DNA of 64,000 nucleotides from Onchidella celtica (GCA_963931925.1 OZ007569.1:49472101-49536100); one strand, 5' to 3'. Shown: positions 1 through 12,743, counted from the stretch's first letter. Translations and numbers: made by a program. Notes: generated by a model from the sequence alone, not told the origin.

Positions 1-1800
1 ATTGACTATGAAATGTAACACTAATTTATTCGGTCCCCGTGCTGGTGTGAAAGTGATCCAAGTCTAGAAATTCCCTGGGGGAAGAGTGACGCTCTGGCTG
101 TGTTCTAGCATATTGGCCACGTCTAACTTTACTGCTGAAGTTTGTAAAAAAAGAATTTTTAATTAACAGGAAGGTCTTCAGAGGAAGAGAAATCTGCATT
201 TTGATTGCATCTTCAACCATACTGATTAAGTTAGTAAATTAACACTGTTTTATTATAATTATGCCGTGTAATATCTCAGACAGGCTAAACACACTTATCA
301 TTTCTCACTGATTGTTAACTTTGGTAGAGGATGAGTCACTAACTATTTTCACAGTATTTCATCAAATACCGGGGTGTTTGGGATACATGGAATTAAGAGC
401 GGGCAACGTTTTCACCACAAAGGGCATAATCAAGGGTTTCGCCATCTTTTTTTCCAGTGTACATGCTCGTTTTGTTCTCGATGCAATATCATAAGGTTTC
501 TGTAGCAGGGTTATGATCACTAGAGATCTGTGTAAGACTGGGGACTCTTTTTCATTACAAATGTACTCTTAAAAGTCTTAACGAGAAGACATTTCACTGG
601 GCTGTTCAGTGCTAAGTAACTGATACAAATGGCGCAAAGGTACATAAAAGAAGAAATAATGAGGCAGTTCACTCTGTGGCAGTGACCTTTGACATCAAGA
701 CCGCTCGTCTCCGATCTCTCCGTGACATTTAAGAGAAATGTATTACATGTTGTGACAGTCAACATCGACAATATCAAGTGCAGGAATCTATTAATGGACT
801 ATTTCCAATCACTATAAATATAAATACATTTCACTGATCACTCCTTCCTTACCTCATCAGTTGTTTTTTCTCGATTGTATTAACGTTGGATAAATTAAAT
901 CATATTTTCGAACACTGTTTAGGGGTCATCACGTTGCTAGGTTTATTTTTTAAAAAAAGAAGCAGCGATTCGACATTGTTGTAAACATTACATCCTCATT
1001 ACTGAATCAGTCATTTAAAGAAATAGTAATTAAAATTATCATTTCATTTTACTGTAATCTTATTTCAGAATGAAAATCTAACTACAGTCCTTCTTTTCAG
1101 GCAGCTCAGATGGAAAAATTTGAGAGCCGTTGATTTATACAGTATGGAACATAACAATCAGTTTGTTCGCTGCTTTCTCAAATAATCACTTCGCCGGAAA
1201 ACGGGGAAAAGTTGGGAGGGGGGTGCTTATTTTCATCGACTTTTTAAAAAGTTCCTGGATATCTTGTCCCCCCAAAAATGTCCGTTTTAGCCACATTCAT
1301 AGCGTCGCTGAAGCTTAGAATTATTTCAAGAAAATCCAGCTGTGTGTAATTCCAACCAAAAAAAAAAAAAAAACTAGCTAACGTTACCCTTAGGCCATAG
1401 ACAGGACCGATGGCTACGCCGCTGGCAAAAGAGCTGGAGAAGGGAATCATTGATCGACTTGGAGTCCATAATCAGTGTCTAGCTCACTTCACACGTACAT
1501 TGTAGGGTTTCCTCTGCACTCAAGAACTAACACCGACGAATGCTGTCCTGCTTAATGTAAAATATACGTGTAGTTAAGTGCAATAAAAAGTATGAATGAT
1601 AAATATACATTGGACCTATGAACTCGGGCTACGTCAGTGATCAGTATTGTTGGCTCTAATGTATAGCTTAGGTATATGAATTGATATCTAGATTTGACTT
1701 ACTCAACAGACCGTCAGAAGTTACAGTTGGCAACAGCAAATTAGTGCAATTGAACTGACTGTAGAAAGATTACCCAAATAGGAATTTGGATTCAGTGTCA
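1..1800. other. 5' flank of receptor gene A, no gene seen
   Basis: I see no coding exon, RNA gene or recognisable transposon here. The sequence is AT-rich with short homopolymers. It should contain the promoter and any 5' untranslated exon of gene A, but no convincing TATA box or other core promoter element stands out. Confidence 0.5.
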
Positions 1801-1908
1801 ATGTTCAGCCATTTTTCAGCTTACAAGATGTGTTCGATGTGCATTCTCCTCCTGGGCGCCCAGCTTGTTGTCATGACGACGGGACAAACATATTCCGATG
1901 TGTACAAT
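1801..1908 (+). CDS. gene A exon 1: signal peptide
   Basis: Encodes 36 residues, starting MFSHFSAYKM and ending GQTYSDVYN, before the donor GTAAGTAAC (phase 0). The hydrophobic run CILLLGAQLVVM is the signal peptide core. A second Met at residue 10 would give an equally good signal peptide, so the exact start is uncertain. Confidence 0.75.
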
Positions 1909-4900
1909 GTAAGTAACAAACTTTATTGTTTTGATCTCTATTGTAAGTTAATGTAAGAATCCACTTTTCAAATCAATTTTGTAATCACAACGTCTTATCA
2001 ATGAATTAATATAGGTTAATAATATTTAAATGTTCTGAATATGACTGTTTCATGCAATGAAAATTCTTACCAAAAAATATTAACTTATTAAGACAAACGT
2101 AGACAAGGAGTAGTGCAAACTTTGGTACATTCTGGTCAGACCGGTGAGGAGATCTTCGAGTTTATGTCCCGCCACGGATTTTGGGACGTGCTATATTTTA
2201 TTTATATTCCCGGGGAGCAGGGGGGGGGGGGTGGGGTTACCTTCATTCCATATTAAATTTGGAAGGTCCTGTATTTCGATCTTAGTTCTTGTTTGTTCCA
2301 ACTCCACTTTTTTGCATAACAGAGAAATTTGGCGTTAAACATGATCAGGAGTTAGTTCAAATCGGAACTGTGAAACGGTTTGATAAGCGCAACAACGCAT
2401 TTTTAAACAAGTGTCAAAGTGTGCATTTGTTATACCTCTTCTACATACTTGAAGATCTCCAGCTTTTCAGAAAATGGAGTTAGTAGAAACGAGAACTAAT
2501 GTGGCGGTATGCGTGCATAAGTCTGTCTTAGTTCCCAACAAAAGTGAATATAGACCTTTTTTTATTATTAATATTCGTGGGCACAATTATCTTCACTGTT
2601 TAACATAATAATAATGATGATAATAATAGACAACATTCGTACAGCGCTTTATTTCCATATTACAAGGCCTAAGCGCATCACAGACATTCCACCACTCACA
2701 TTCAATTTACCAACATAAAGAAAATACCAAAAACTGTGACAACGGCCAGAAACATATTTATTATGGTTGCATTTGATCAGTTGAAAAGTTGTGTTTTTAA
2801 GTTGTTGTTTTTTTTTAAACCAAGAAAAATCCTTCAGTGAACTAGATGTTCTTCCAGATGTCCAAGTTATTTAAAATATGTTTTCTTCTTTACCAATCCA
2901 GTTGCAGCAGAAGCTGTTTGAAAACTACAGTACGTCGGTTCGACCTGTGTTAGATCAGACCAAGCCACTAGACATTAGGGCCACCTTTGAGCTGATTAAT
3001 ATTCTCAGTGTCAACGAAATTCAGATGAGTTTTACAGTAAATGGAATCCTGGTAATAAACTGGACAGACGAGGTCAGTGCCCATTTTGACAGTAAATTAA
3101 AAGGTTACTGATCTGGCTTTAAAGGCGATATGCTATGATTTTGACTTTTTATTTCTTTTGTTTTTTTATAGCGATTTTCATGTAGAAGATACGGGTGCTT
3201 TTCAAGCCTCTACCTTACTAAGTTTTTAGGCTTGATGATGCATGGTGAATGAGTAAAAATAAAATCTTAAACAAATAAGAAAATATTCATGAGATACATA
3301 GGGTTTAGTGAGTCTCAGTGACTTTTTCTTTTTCAAGGAGGCGGTTACACTTTACGAGATGTGATATACGAAAAATATCAGCGTAATATAACAGTCTGTT
3401 ACACTCGGAGTGCTGTAAGCATGTGATCCGTTTCGGTTTATTATCTTTGAAAGGCATAACTTAACATTGAGATATACTGTGAATCCCGGTGTAACAGATA
3501 TTACCCTCAGCTCGACTATACCTGGGGGTTAAAATGGATTAGGTAGGCCCGTTTTTATCCCGGGATATACTTTGGGCTAGGCCAGACTATACCCCACCAG
3601 TCCAGATTATATCCCACATTCAGGCACGCAAAATATTCAACTATACAAAGTTCAATTTTTTATTTTATTTTACATGCATGTGACACATCCTTGTTCACTA
3701 TAACATATAACTGCAACCTTTCAAATGTCCTGCAAACTAATCCAATGTCTTTAACCATGAGCCAAATGAAATGTATAGCTTAGTACAATTAATAATCTGT
3801 TAAGGATTTCACCAACAAGAAATGTTGTTAATGCAACATGATCCATCGAATTTTTGTCGTAACATATTATAATTACTTTTACAGTACATCACTTTTGCCT
3901 CGGTGGATTTACTTTGTTGATTTACACAATTATCCATGTTAATTTACTTCAGTTTCACTAAAGCTTTCTGTCCAAGTCTATTTGAATAGTTGAAAAGATG
4001 TAACAAATTTTTTACATACCGTTGATACACACACTTTGCCGCGTTTGGATTCTAGAATGATGTGTGGGCCTATACTGTCATTTTTACAATCCTTCACATC
4101 TTTATATTATTCCAGATTACTAACGATGATGATGATTCTGATATCGAAATTCCTCTGTATTTTCAAGTGTAAATACGTTGATTCGGTGTTCTCAGTGTTT
4201 ATTATTGTATATTACTGGTTTGCTTTCTATAAAGTTTCAAGTGGATCTGGACGTGAAAAAATTTTGTGTGTATCTATGTGAAATATTAAATTTCTGCTGG
4301 GTTATACCATAGATGATGGAGGTTTACAATCTATACGTTGGGTTATTCATATGTTTTTGTTTTTTTTTTCTAATTGTGTTCTTTCCCAGCCTTTTCTCTC
4401 TGCATCACCGTAACTTTACCTTTGTATGTAATTGTTCTGAAATATCAAATACATTTCTGATTTTCAAAAATTAAAATAAAATCAGATGACTTTACATTTA
4501 TAAGTCTTATAATTATTTCATATATTGCCACTGAGGATATGCCAGTGCCAAACAAAATATACATTGCATGTTTGACTCATGAGCAGCCAACTACCAAATA
4601 ATAGTAATAATAATAACAATAATATCAACGGACATGGTAAAATTAGTGTTAATGTCTAATCATACCAATTTGAATAGATATTCAGCCCATTTGTATATCA
4701 ATGCATATTAATGCATGTTGATTTCCTCTAAATTGTATTATAGTTTACTGTTTCATGTAATAATATAATACCTGATGACAGTGAGAAAGAACAATTTAAA
4801 ATAAGATTGAAATAACTGTTATTGTTATTTCCTCTAAATTGTATTAGGATTTACAGGAGTCAAGAATGTGTGCATGTGCGTATTAATATGATACTTGATG

Positions 4901-7900
4901 ACAGTGATAAAGAACAATTAATAAATATTTTAAACTTGGCTTGAAATAATCTGTAGTTTTCACCTGTTTATAAAAAAAACATTAGAAGGTATGATCTAGA
5001 CGCGGGGTTAGAGTCTGGCCCAGCCCAGAGTCTACCCCGGGTTATAAACTGGCTTGGCCCAGAATATACTTGGGGGCATAAGATAGGCTAGACCACTTTA
5101 ACCCCGGGTATAGTCTGGCGGGGGTATAATCTGGCCTGCTACACCGGGCTGCCCAAGACAGGTCAGACCAGAGTGGATGGGGGGGGGGGGGGCAGGTGGG
5201 CCAAAGCTAGCTGGCATGGGCCTACAATTTTGAGGGGAACAATTTCTCTTGGTTGAGGGAAAAAATGGGGGGGGGGGGGAGACACGAACACAACATATTA
5301 ATTTATTACGGAAGATTTATACAAGATTACAGCAAAAACACTAATGGGCAGTTTGAAATTGGGCCCATATTCCCGATGTGGCATGAGGTATTACCAGCTT
5401 TGCATGTTGCTGGCCCAAGGGGATTAGGACACATTACCGCATGTGTGACTTCACGAAGATCACGTTATGTTTTCAGTTACTGCAGTGGGATCCTGCATCT
5501 CACAATAATATCTCAGTCATCTACCCTGATACTGAAGCGATATGGCGACTCCCTTTGATTCTAGTCAACACTCTGGATCAAGCGGATGTCTTTGAAGACT
5601 TCTATGCTCCCACAGCTGTCTCATCCAACGGTGGGGTTGTCTGGGCGCCAAGTGGTGGATTCCCTGCAACGTGCAGTCTCGACCTGGAACGGTTTCCCTA
5701 CGATCGTCAACATTGTTCTTTAGTTGTATGTAACAATCGTCCTGCTGTAATTTATGATAATAGATCATCCAATCACTGATTTAATTAACAGGCCAGTGAA
5801 ATTCCATATCGTCGGTGTAGAACAACACTCCTGTAACCCACAAAATAAGTTGATGTGGGTTACAGGAGTGTTGAATCTCACAGACGATATGTGATCTGAT
5901 GTCTTCATCAGTATCAATTTTTTTTTCTCTTATGATTTGATTAATATCTTGTTCTATCCTTTACTAACTCTAATCTATGTTCAATGCCTTTACAGAATAT
6001 GGACATTGCAAATGAATAGCAAGTACTGGCTCAGAAAGCTCCTATTTTTACAAATCTGTGCGTAATATCGTTGCAAATCAAATAGGAATTTTGCAATATT
6101 GCAGAACGCTTAACTTTACTCCTCCTCTGAAGGCAGTAAAGCTAAGTTACTTCCTAATTAACACGCCATACACTCATAATTTCTGAGAACAATATGGCCC
6201 GTTATTTTGTCTTGAGTCATGGTTCAATTTGATTAATATGATTAAAAATTACTCAGCTTTTCTATTTCTTTGTAAAAGTGTATGAAGACGGTTTTGAAGT
6301 CCTAAGAGTAAGAGACCTACCGATTCACACAATTCAAACACGCTGCCACACGACCAACAACAACAACAAAAAAAAAAGATCTACGGCCCACTCAGTCACC
6401 TTCAGCATTTAACTGTATTATAATAAATTCTCAATACCCTCGAATATTAAAATAAAATACTAAAATAAATGAACAAAATGTATAAACTACATGTATGCAG
6501 GGCTGGATTAACATCTTCAGAGGCCCTAAGCACTTAAAAGATTTTGGTGCCCCCATATACTGTATATGTAATTCAATAATAATTTTTTTTTTTTTAATCC
6601 AGTCTGAGACGCCAGCAAATACTTTAATTTTTTTCATTTATCGTGGAGACCCTACTTTGTGGACCCTGGTTCAGCTGCACCATTCGCAGTTTTGCATCAT
6701 ATTATGGTCCATGGTAAATCCTGCAATGAAAGTTTTCTATAGTGCCCCCCTTCCCTTGATGCCCCAAGCACGTGCTTATTTTGCTTAATGGTTAATCCAC
6801 CTCTGCATGTATGCATCGATTTCTTTTAACTTCCATATTTCAGTTGAACGAAAAGCGATTGATTCAATCATGACTTTTTCCCTCCCGCAGTTTATGCCAT
6901 TTCGAGTCGCTCTGACAGATTTTAACCTGACAACAACAGCTCCGAATAGCGTGGGACTGGACTGGTACACAGTTAATGGTGGCTGGGACCTGGAGTCTGC
7001 CACAGTGAATATTGCCATCACACTGCTCAGGGGAACGCCTGTATATGGCATTGAGGTATGCATCCCAAAAAAACACAATGCCTGCGGCTCCATGAAAGAA
7101 TAAATTTCCCAACTTGGGCCCACAAAGCATCCTGTCCTTCCTGAGAAAGGCTAAGATCTACAATTTGATTTCAAAACTTTTACACGCATTTACAATTTTT
7201 TTTTCAGAGCCATATAAAACAACTTTTGAGAAGTTAACTAATGTTTTAAAATTGAAATATTTGTGAAATTTAGGAGCTGTGAACACGAAACAAATAAAGT
7301 ACCCAAATACACAGTGATATGCGCAAAGTGGCCGTTATCATACCGACGCGCCGTAAAACCCAAACTCAAACTCAAACGCTCATAAATCTGTACAGATACG
7401 TCAACGTTTTTGTTGTTTGTTTTTAATTGTATTGTTATTTTCACATCACTCATAGCCAAAGGACGAGCCATGATAAGTTCAGTTTTAGGACGTTGCATCG
7501 AAGACTGATAGATTGTCTAAGGCTACTATAGCTCTCTGAGTTAAGTGTGTGTTGCGTCGACTTTGACTGAGACTGGGTGGAATTTCCTTTGAATCAACTA
7601 GCGAGTCAGACCTGTTGCAGTGTCAGTGAAAACTGGGCAAAAAGAAAAGGTTCTATGCAGCAAAGCCTCGCGCAAGAAGTAACACAGACACGATTCAATA
7701 AAGCGCGCGCCAAAAAAAAGAAAAAATGACATTAACATATCAAGCTTTCGGTCGATGGCCTTTGGTCAGGAAATATGATGAACAAATAACGAAACTGAAC
7801 AAGTAAAAACACATGGGTACTTAGCTGCGAGTTCCAGACTTAGATCTTGGGAACACAGCCCGTCTGTCAAGGTATGGTGGCCCCTGTTTTGACTTTGCTT

Positions 7901-8093
7901 TAAGCCTTGCTGCGACCCCACAGATTTTCTGTGGTTCTTACTAATATTTTGTTTCAGTGTCACTTGCGGGCAAGGTCCCGATTAACTGCACAGTCCATAA
8001 AACAGACAAAACAGACTTGACTCAGGGCGATATGGGCGTGGAGGTTGTTGGCTAGTTTTTCCATAGTAAGCGACTGATCTTGTCTGGCAATTG

Positions 8094-8126
<33 letters not shown>

Positions 8127-8141
8127 TCCCTCTCCCTCTCC

Positions 8142-8180
<39 letters not shown>

Positions 8181-8384
8181 TCCCTCTCCCTCTCCCTCTC
8201 TCGCTCTCTCTCTCTCTCTTTCTTTCTTTCTCTCTCTCTCAGTCTCTCAGTCCAAACCAAACCGGTGTTAAATCACTTAAGGCTGGCGTAACTTTCTTTC
8301 TCCCTCTCTTTCGCACACACACAAGACTTTTCTTAGCCCCTCCCCCTCTCCCTCTCTCTCTCTCTCTCTCTGTCTTCCTCTCTT

Positions 8385-8415
<31 letters not shown>

Positions 8416-11400
8416 GTCTCACTCTCTCTCTCATACACATTCTGTATCTTCCTCTCTCTTACTCCCTCATACACACTCTCTCTCTCCCCCTCTCTTCTCC
8501 CCTCCCCTCTTGAAGTTCGCTATATTTTTAGTAATTTTGTTGATTTTGAACCACAAGTGAGTTGAACAGAAGAAATTGTTCCGACAGTTTGAACCGAAAA
8601 AAAAAAAGACGCATTTTTGTTGAGTGGAATTTTAAAAAATATGACGGGAAATTTCGTTCTGTGCCTCAGTTTACCCAATAGTGACCGGAACTTCAAAAAT
8701 CATACTGTATTCCCCGAGTCAGTGGGCCAACTCGCCTTAACAAAGCTTTATTAAAGGGCCTATTTTCGAAACAACAAAGGAAATAGGAAACGTCCAGCTT
8801 GTGGATGATTAAATGCAAAGTAAAGACATTGTCGGGCTATGTCTTGGCGGCTTAATGTTTATTAAGTGTTATCTATGGCGTAAAGATTGCTTCCTTGTTT
8901 GTTTGTTTTTTTATGGTTATTGTTGTGTGTTACCATTTTCTCTTTGTTCTCATACAATAGTTGTTGACATTAAAAGTTATTATTCATTTCGTTATAGTAG
9001 TTCTAGTTTGTGTGAGTGATTGGTTGGCGGTGTTGGTTGGGTCTCCTGCTCAGACCTTCAGTACTATCATTTTTTTCAATCTATCAGTGGTCATGCTTGT
9101 CCTTGTACAGTACGACCGTTATTGTGTCGACGTGCTTTCATTCTAATTCAATCCAAGTTCTGATTTTGCGCTGAGGCCAAACTTCACCACAGAGGAGTTG
9201 AACTAATAGGTTTTCTTATTATACTAGATCAGGTACCCGGCATTATCCGGGATAAACCTGTGAACCAGCCGTTCTATTTCTCTCTCTCTCTCTCTCTCTC
9301 TCTTTTTAGTCTAAAAAGCTTCCCATATTCTACAGTCTTACTACAGATTTCATGGGCGTTGCTCTACGCACTCATCTGTGGTAGAGAAATTGCGCGCACG
9401 GAATTGAAAGAGTATTGATATTTGGCAGGGAGCCAAAACAAAGATCAGTGTATTTGACATTTTTTACAAATTTTATTTAAAAATTACTGAAACTTGAATC
9501 AACACAATCGGTCGATACGAAAGCGATTGGGTTGAATTAGTTGCCACTTAAGAAAATTAATTTTTTAATGTTTGAAACTGCTATTTAGGCTGTAGTGTCA
9601 AGCAAAAAAGAAAAAAAAGGGCCAAAATTGCACTACGATGAATTTCTTCCGCCACTATTTTTTTTTTCTTTTTTATAATAAGACATGCACTTATTTTCTT
9701 TCTCAGGTGTCTTTCCAAATACGACGTCGTCCTTCATTTTTTGTAGTCAACATCCTCATCCCTGTCATCATCTTGTCGGCTTTGGATCTGATCGTTTTCT
9801 TCATACCCGTAGAGTCAGGTCAGTGGCCCCTCCTCATCATTATCACATTCATTATCCTCATTGGCGTCACTGTTGTTATTATTATCATCACCATTAAAAC
9901 CTCATCTCTGTCATGTACATGTTATCATCATCACGTTACTACAACCCTTAACATCACCACCATCACCAATTATTATCTTAATCTCATTGTCCTGTTTTCA
10001 TCATCGTCATCAGACTCACTCTCTTAACATCAACATTGTTCGAAGTTAAATCTCAAGTTTAGACTCATTTCGTTAGTGTCCGAAAAGAAAAAGTGACAAA
10101 ATGCGGGGTGTTCCAAGAAAATGTACACACACTTTAAATATTTGTTGATACAATGTCGATTAAAATACATTATATCCAAGATAATTATATACTTCAAATT
10201 AAAGAGGACGGATTTGTAATTAAATGAGTTATCACTTGTGTTCAATCTGATGGCCTTTCTGGACCAGACACTGATGACAACAAAGTTCAATAGAGTTGCA
10301 AATGACAATAAGCAGTTCATTTGTGTATAATATATTTTTTAGACATCTCACAGAAGACCAAAATATAATTATATGGATTCACTTTTTGGAGATGAAGCCG
10401 AGCCCTCGTCAAACTTTGTTCTGCGTAAACTGTGTTTACAGTTACATATCCATCAAGCAGTAAAAAAATAAAGATAGTTTCCATGTGTACGGAAGTGGCC
10501 ATTCCGTACACATGAAAACATTTTTTAATTATTTGGGGGGGGGAGGGGGGGTCTATTTCACTGCTTGAAGTGTTTTTGGTCTCTCCGTTGCCGTTTCCTT
10601 TTCCGTACAGGTGAAACCCCAGCTTAATAGTCATAAACTGTTTCCAACATTATCTCTGATCTCTGCGATTGTCCACTTCGCTGTACAGGTGAGAGGATCG
10701 GCTACAGCACCACCGTTCTGCTGTCCATGACCATGTACATGACTGTGACCAGTAGCATCCTGCCGGCGGTGTCCGAGCCCATGCCGGTCATCACCTACTA
10801 CCTGACCGTACTGCTGTTCATGGGAGTTCTGGCGGTCATGGACACAATCCTTATTGTTTGGTTACATCACAAAGAAGAGGTTGGAAAATATATAGTATTT
10901 AATTTCTGCCTTTCCATATCATCTGACCATTCCTTTGACCTTTTTTGGTAAATCTATAGTATTTAATTATATTTAATGTCTGCCTTTCTTTACAATTTGA
11001 CCATTCCTTCCTGGCATTGTCACTCTGTCTGTTGTCTGCACGCAAAGGGTTATCAAGGCATCAGATAAGCCTAATTAGCTGTTACATCGGTGGCTTTCCG
11101 ATTGTAACAAGCATGGTTATTAGGCTAATATATAACAAGGATAAAATGATAATAATTATTGTTATAATATTGATTATTTTATCTTTATTATTATTATTAC
11201 CTTCATTTAATCAATGCTGTTGTTGTAACTGTGGTCTTTGTTGTTGTTGTTGTTGATGCCGCTTGGTTTTGGTTTGACTTGTGTGTTTGTGTGTTTTTGT
11301 TTTGTTTTGTTTTATTTTTGTCAGCAATAAAAGAAATGATGAAGATTGTATAGCAATTCTTCTGTCGATAACAATACGTAGGAGTTTCATTACCGTGTCT

Positions 11401-11941
11401 TGCGTACATCTGCAGTGAACATGTTTCTTATAGCCTTGACGCATTTTGTCGACAGGAAGAAGGCAAACGGCAGAAACGAAAGTCAACCTTGATGAAGGCT
11501 ATCAGAAAATTACGGCTGTTTAACACGGCAACGCACCCAGAGGAAGGAAGTCAACAGGACGCCAGCCCATCCAGACCCATCAAACCTATTCATTTCGGTC
11601 TCAATCTGAACAAAGTAGCCAGTAGTGCAGGTGTTCAGTCCCAGGACCTCCCTGCCCAGGCCACCACTGATTCAAGATTCCAACCACAACTTGACCAGAG
11701 ACTTTTTAAAATGGCAGGGGATGATCAGTCTGATAGTTTGCAGCCAGTTTTCTCAAGCCATGGGGTGGAAGAAGACGGCTCTGTTGCTGATAATCCGGGT
11801 ATTTTCTCAAGTTCAGCAGCGGAGCGGAGGAAAAACAAATATAGATTGATAGGAAAACATGTGGATTCGGTCAGTTTTGTCGTATTTTTGACGGTTTACA
11901 TCAGTGCTAGTATTTGGCTTTTAGTCAGTCTTCATACGTGA
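1801..11941 (+). CDS. nAChR-like cys-loop ligand-gated cation channel subunit (gene A, 7 coding exons)
   Basis: Predicted pentameric ligand-gated channel subunit of the plasma membrane. Joining exons 1801-1908, 2902-3072, 5477-5725, 6891-7055, 9707-9818, 10689-10879 and 11456-11941 gives an unbroken 493-residue frame with GT/AG borders. In order: signal peptide (about 1-28, mature end near QTYSD), extracellular domain with N-glycosylation sites, cys-loop C159-C173 with exactly 13 residues between (SLDLERFPYDRQH), TM1 about 242-265, TM2 about 273-292, TM3 about 303-325, a basic-rich loop, and TM4 about 468-490. The pore-lining start GER places Glu at -1', as in cation-selective family members. 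The acetylcholine contacts are missing: no vicinal Cys pair in loop C, loop A Tyr is Val, loop B Trp is Phe, loop D Trp is Ile. It is therefore an orphan, non-alpha-type subunit. Family and topology are secure; ligand and partners are unknown. Confidence 0.87.
2608..2740 (-). repeat. LINE 3' tail fragment
   Basis: An imperfect AAT/GAT repeat followed by GACAACATTCGTACAGCGC. On the minus strand this reads as a GCGCTGTAC motif running into an ATT-type tail, the same plan as the L2-like tail at 43.13-43.17 kb. It lies in gene A intron 1. Confidence 0.4.
2902..3072 (+). CDS. gene A exon 2: N-terminal helix and first beta strands
   Basis: 57 codons, phase 0 at both ends, acceptor TACCAATCCAG and donor GTCAGT. 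It ends with VINWTDE, which matches the family motif at the end of loop D (usually EWxD). The aromatic residue expected five positions before that Trp is Ile here. Confidence 0.82.
3485..5148. mobile_element. Non-autonomous element with long degenerate inverted ends
   Basis: The left end CCCGGTGTAACAGATATTAC and the reverse complement of the right end (CCCGGTGTAGCAGGCCAGAT) match, and the resemblance continues for about 150 bp through CTATACC(T/C)(G)GGGGTTAAA and GGGCTAGGCCAGACTATACC motifs. The 1.3 kb interior is AT-rich and non-coding. I could not define a target-site duplication, so the superfamily is unknown. It fills most of gene A intron 2. Confidence 0.6.
5477..5725 (+). CDS. gene A exon 3: loops A and E and the cys-loop
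   Basis: 83 codons, phase 0. It opens with LLQWDP (family RWNP) and contains IWRLPLILVNT (loop A region, Tyr replaced by Val), GGVVWAP, and the cys-loop CSLDLERFPYDRQHC. Gene B aligns with this segment without a gap but splits it with an extra intron. Donor GTATGT. Confidence 0.88.
5805..5891. mobile_element. Compact hairpin element, ACTCCTGTAAC family, copy 1
   Basis: CATATCGTC at 5805-5813 pairs with GACGATATG at 5883-5891. The 20-bp arm at 5823-5842 (CAACACTCCTGTAACCCACA) pairs perfectly with 5854-5873. The same ACTCCTGTAAC core in inverted ends recurs at 52857-53101, which marks this as a mobile family. It lies 80 bp after the donor of gene A exon 3. Confidence 0.6.
6891..7055 (+). CDS. 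gene A exon 4: loops B and C
   Basis: 55 codons, phase 0, acceptor with a strong pyrimidine tract ending CCCTCCCGCAG. Starts FMPFRVALTDF, so the loop B Trp seven residues after the cys-loop is Phe. GGWDLES marks the strand before loop C; loop C has no cysteine pair. Confidence 0.85.
7155..7385 (-). repeat. Dispersed repeat family R1, copy in gene A intron 4
   Basis: The minus strand begins with repeated GAGTTT units, then GGGTTTTACGGCGCGTC and GGCCACTTTGCGC, and ends in an AT-rich tail. The same order is found at 24495-24735 and 31141-31410, with partial copies at 17365-17460 and 23165-23240. No tRNA promoter boxes are visible, so the type is unclear. Confidence 0.55.
7905..7944 (+). repeat. 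Short dispersed repeat R3, copy 1
   Basis: CCTTGCTGCGACCCCACAG followed by ATTTTCTGTGG and a T-rich end. Related copies occur at 62558-62598 and, as a shorter piece, at 53783-53823. It contains a small palindrome CCACAG...CTGTGG. Lies in gene A intron 4. Confidence 0.45.
8090..8505. repeat. (TC)n / (CCCTCT)n microsatellite cluster
   Basis: Pure and interrupted CT runs, CCCTCT-type blocks and a short (CTGT)n run, in gene A intron 4. The long reading frames across it are low-complexity artefacts. Confidence 0.9.
9707..9818 (+). CDS. gene A exon 5: pre-TM1 and TM1
   Basis: 37 codons plus one base. FQIRRRPSFFVVNILIPVII is the family's RRxPxFY..N..xP signature at the start of TM1, followed by the FFIPVESG turn. 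The intron after it interrupts the Gly codon just before TM2; gene B has no intron here. Confidence 0.88.
10480..10635 (+). repeat. Dispersed repeat family R2, copy in gene A intron 5
   Basis: Contains CATGTGTACGGAAG, an inverted CCGTACACATG, a G-run, then TTTCCTTTTCCGTACAGGTG. The same arrangement is seen at 17858-17990 and, split by another repeat, at 24437-24490 and 24741-24775. It ends about 50 bp before gene A exon 6. Confidence 0.5.
10689..10879 (+). CDS. gene A exon 6: TM2 and TM3
   Basis: Two bases complete the Gly codon, followed by 63 codons. ERIGYSTTVLLSM is TM2 with the intermediate-ring Glu, EPMPVITYYLTVLLFMG begins TM3, and the exon ends IVWLHHKEE, matching the HH motif after TM3 in nAChR subunits. 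The donor is GTTGGA, a weak match to consensus. Confidence 0.87.
11456..11941 (+). CDS. gene A exon 7: cytoplasmic loop and TM4
   Basis: 161 codons plus the stop TGA. It begins with a basic stretch (EEGKRQKRK), continues as a low-complexity polar cytoplasmic loop, then NKYRLIGKHVDSVSF leads into TM4 and a short tail LLVSLHT. Confidence 0.87.
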   Translation, partial: EEGKRQKRKSTLMKAIRKLRLFNTATHPEEGSQQDASPSRPIKPIHFGLNLNKVASSAGVQSQDLPAQATTDSRFQPQLDQRLFKMAGDDQSDSLQPVFSSHGVEEDGSVADNPGIFSSSAAERRKNKYRLIGKHVDSVSFVVFLTVYISASIWLLVSLHT

Positions 11942-12506
11942 ATTCTTCCGCGGGTTAACTTTCTAATGCTTGGTGTTCTATATACGACATACAGCACCTT
12001 ATTTTCCAAATGTTCTGTATTTGGGCTACATTTATACTTAATAATAGATAATTTTTCTCGATAAATGTATATACTTTAGCATTCATTTAAGTATTTTAAA
12101 TCAGTTCTGCTAGTTTCAGAATTTTTGGATATGATATTTACGTCTTGGTCACAGAGAGTCAACAAACTAGAAAGGACGACTGAACCTCCAGTAATACACA
12201 ATGTGAACGTGCCGGCTGAGGCTGTTAAATGGGCTAAATTTATAATACTGTAAAATTTTACGCTAAAAGAACAAAATCAATCAATTCATTTTCTCCTAGT
12301 TTTTCTTATTATGTCATTTTTATATTGTATTTCCTACCAGTGCTTTTCATGGAATATGTTTTTATTTCTATTCGAACTGTTATGGAGAGGTTCTGGAGTA
12401 TGAAACAAGTGGAACGCTGCTAAGCGATGGGTTACATATTACTCCTCTGTATAAATGGAACAAATTGTATTATTGTGGCAAGTTTGCTTATATTATACAT
12501 GTGTGC

Positions 12507-12512
12507 AATAAA
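12507..12512 (+). promoter_or_regulatory. Polyadenylation signal of gene A
   Basis: AATAAA 566 bp after the gene A stop, followed within 30 bp by T-rich and then GT-rich sequence (TGTGGGTCTGCGTGTC), the usual layout of a cleavage site and downstream element. It predicts a 3' UTR of roughly 580 bases. Confidence 0.65.
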
Positions 12513-12680
12513 CGTGCTTTTTATTCCATTGTGGGTCTGCGTGTCTAACTGTTACTGTGATGGGTGCTAGATTGTAATAGTAGTGTATGTGGGTTCTTGA
12601 ATGCAAGTCCGAGTAGTCCCTAAGTGTGCAGTGGTCGAGTTCATTAGCGCGTCATCAATTTGCATGTTCATATGATCTAA

Positions 12681-12685
<5 letters not shown>

Positions 12686-12743
<58 letters not shown>

